Source: Prevotella sp.
Lineage (GTDB): Bacteria; Bacteroidota; Bacteroidia; Bacteroidales; Bacteroidaceae
Reading direction: 5' to 3'
NCBI GenBank assembly: GCA_017430675.1
Contig: JAFRMM010000169.1
Coordinates: 1-6,030 of the forward strand
DNA length: 6,030 bases
Part shown: in pieces, positions 5,670 through 6,030 of the stretch
Layout of the letters: every line of letters starts with the position of its first letter
How positions within the stretch are numbered: position 1 is the first letter of the stretch
Made by a program: the position numbers and the translations under genes
Notes under the pieces: model-generated
Databases searched by the model: none
What the model saw: the letters and a program-made list of their open reading frames with translations, nothing else
Told to the model about the DNA's origin: nothing

Positions 5670-6030
5670 TTATACGTCCTGATTCTCTGGGCGGAGTTTG
5701 CGCACGGTCTCACCGGCGCGCCACATCTCCTGGTTGCGCATGGCCTCCAGTTCCTTCTCCAGTCCGGCACGGTAGTCGGGCTTCGAGTTGGCATCGATGG
5801 TGATCTGTGCCTCGTTACCCGTCTGCACCGAGTAGTACAGCCACTCCATCACAGGCTTGATGGCATCGTGGAAACGGGGAGCCCAGTCGAGGGCACCACG
5901 CTGGGCGGTCGTCGAACAGTTGGCATACATCCAGTCCATCCCCTTCGCACCGAAGAGCGGACCAAGGCTCTGGGTCAGTTCCTCAACGGTCTCGTTGAAA
6001 GCCTCCGAGGGAGAGTGTCCATGCTCGCGG
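5670..6030 (-). CDS. ilvC: Ketol-acid reductoisomerase, C-terminal part (cut by the window edge)
   Basis: IlvC converts acetolactate or acetohydroxybutyrate to the dihydroxy acid in valine, leucine and isoleucine synthesis, using NAD(P)H and Mg2+. The last 119 codons are visible, reading in frame from 6029 to the TAA at 5672-5670; the start and the Rossmann domain lie beyond position 6030. The visible part is the knotted C-terminal domain. It opens with HSPSEAFNETVEELTQSL, whose Glu in NET and last Glu in VEEL match the two metal- and substrate-binding glutamates of the family. It continues with MDWMYANCSTTAQRGALDW, whose CST serine fits the substrate-binding serine. The ending TVRKLRPEN is typical of the Bacteroidota form. 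An ATG at 5939 is internal, not the start. Identification is firm. Confidence 0.95.
   Translation of the reverse strand, partial: REHGHSPSEAFNETVEELTQSLGPLFGAKGMDWMYANCSTTAQRGALDWAPRFHDAIKPVMEWLYYSVQTGNEAQITIDANSKPDYRAGLEKELEAMRNQEMWRAGETVRKLRPENQDV

Noticed and set aside
5670..5939. Separate small gene starting at the ATG at 5939
   Set aside because: The frame continues upstream without a stop to the window edge and matches ketol-acid reductoisomerase, so this ATG is internal to ilvC.

Overview
The window looks like chromosomal core-genome DNA from a member of the Bacteroidota, most likely Prevotellaceae (Prevotella sensu lato). This rests on recognisable Bacteroidota-type versions of RecJ, RecQ, a PurF-like protein and ketol-acid reductoisomerase, on A/T-rich leaders without clear Shine-Dalgarno sites, and on moderately GC-rich coding sequence. 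It is inferred from protein recognition only; no search was run.

Layout: positions 32-3693 hold a plus-strand pair, recJ (single-strand 5'-3' exonuclease) and recQ (3'-5' helicase), overlapping by 4 nt (GTGA). The minus strand carries, in transcription order, the 3' part of ilvC (cut by the window's right edge), a short intergenic hairpin, a MaoC-like hot-dog hydratase gene, and a purF-like gene 1 nt further on. The two gene groups converge at about 3694 with only 3 nt between stop codons. There is no gene-free stretch above 300 bases. I see no tRNA, rRNA, CRISPR array, insertion sequence or prophage gene.

How the genes work together: RecQ unwinding and RecJ resection are partner activities in RecF-pathway recombinational repair, and the overlap suggests coupled translation. 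On the other strand, IlvC belongs to valine/isoleucine synthesis. MaoC-like and PurF-like are tightly linked to each other, but their functional link to IlvC is not clear.

The most unusual points are: (1) an in-frame array of five 9-bp units inside recQ that adds 15 residues (NPR NPR DPR ASR ISR) between helicase motifs III and IV and lies in a CTAG-rich, palindromic stretch; (2) a PurF-like protein that has lost the glutaminase nucleophile and the other glutaminase motifs, but keeps the PRPP loop and the four cysteines expected for an Fe-S cluster; (3) a RecQ whose zinc cysteines sit about 175 residues later than in E. coli RecQ; and (4) a strong hairpin ending 16 nt before the maoC start codon.
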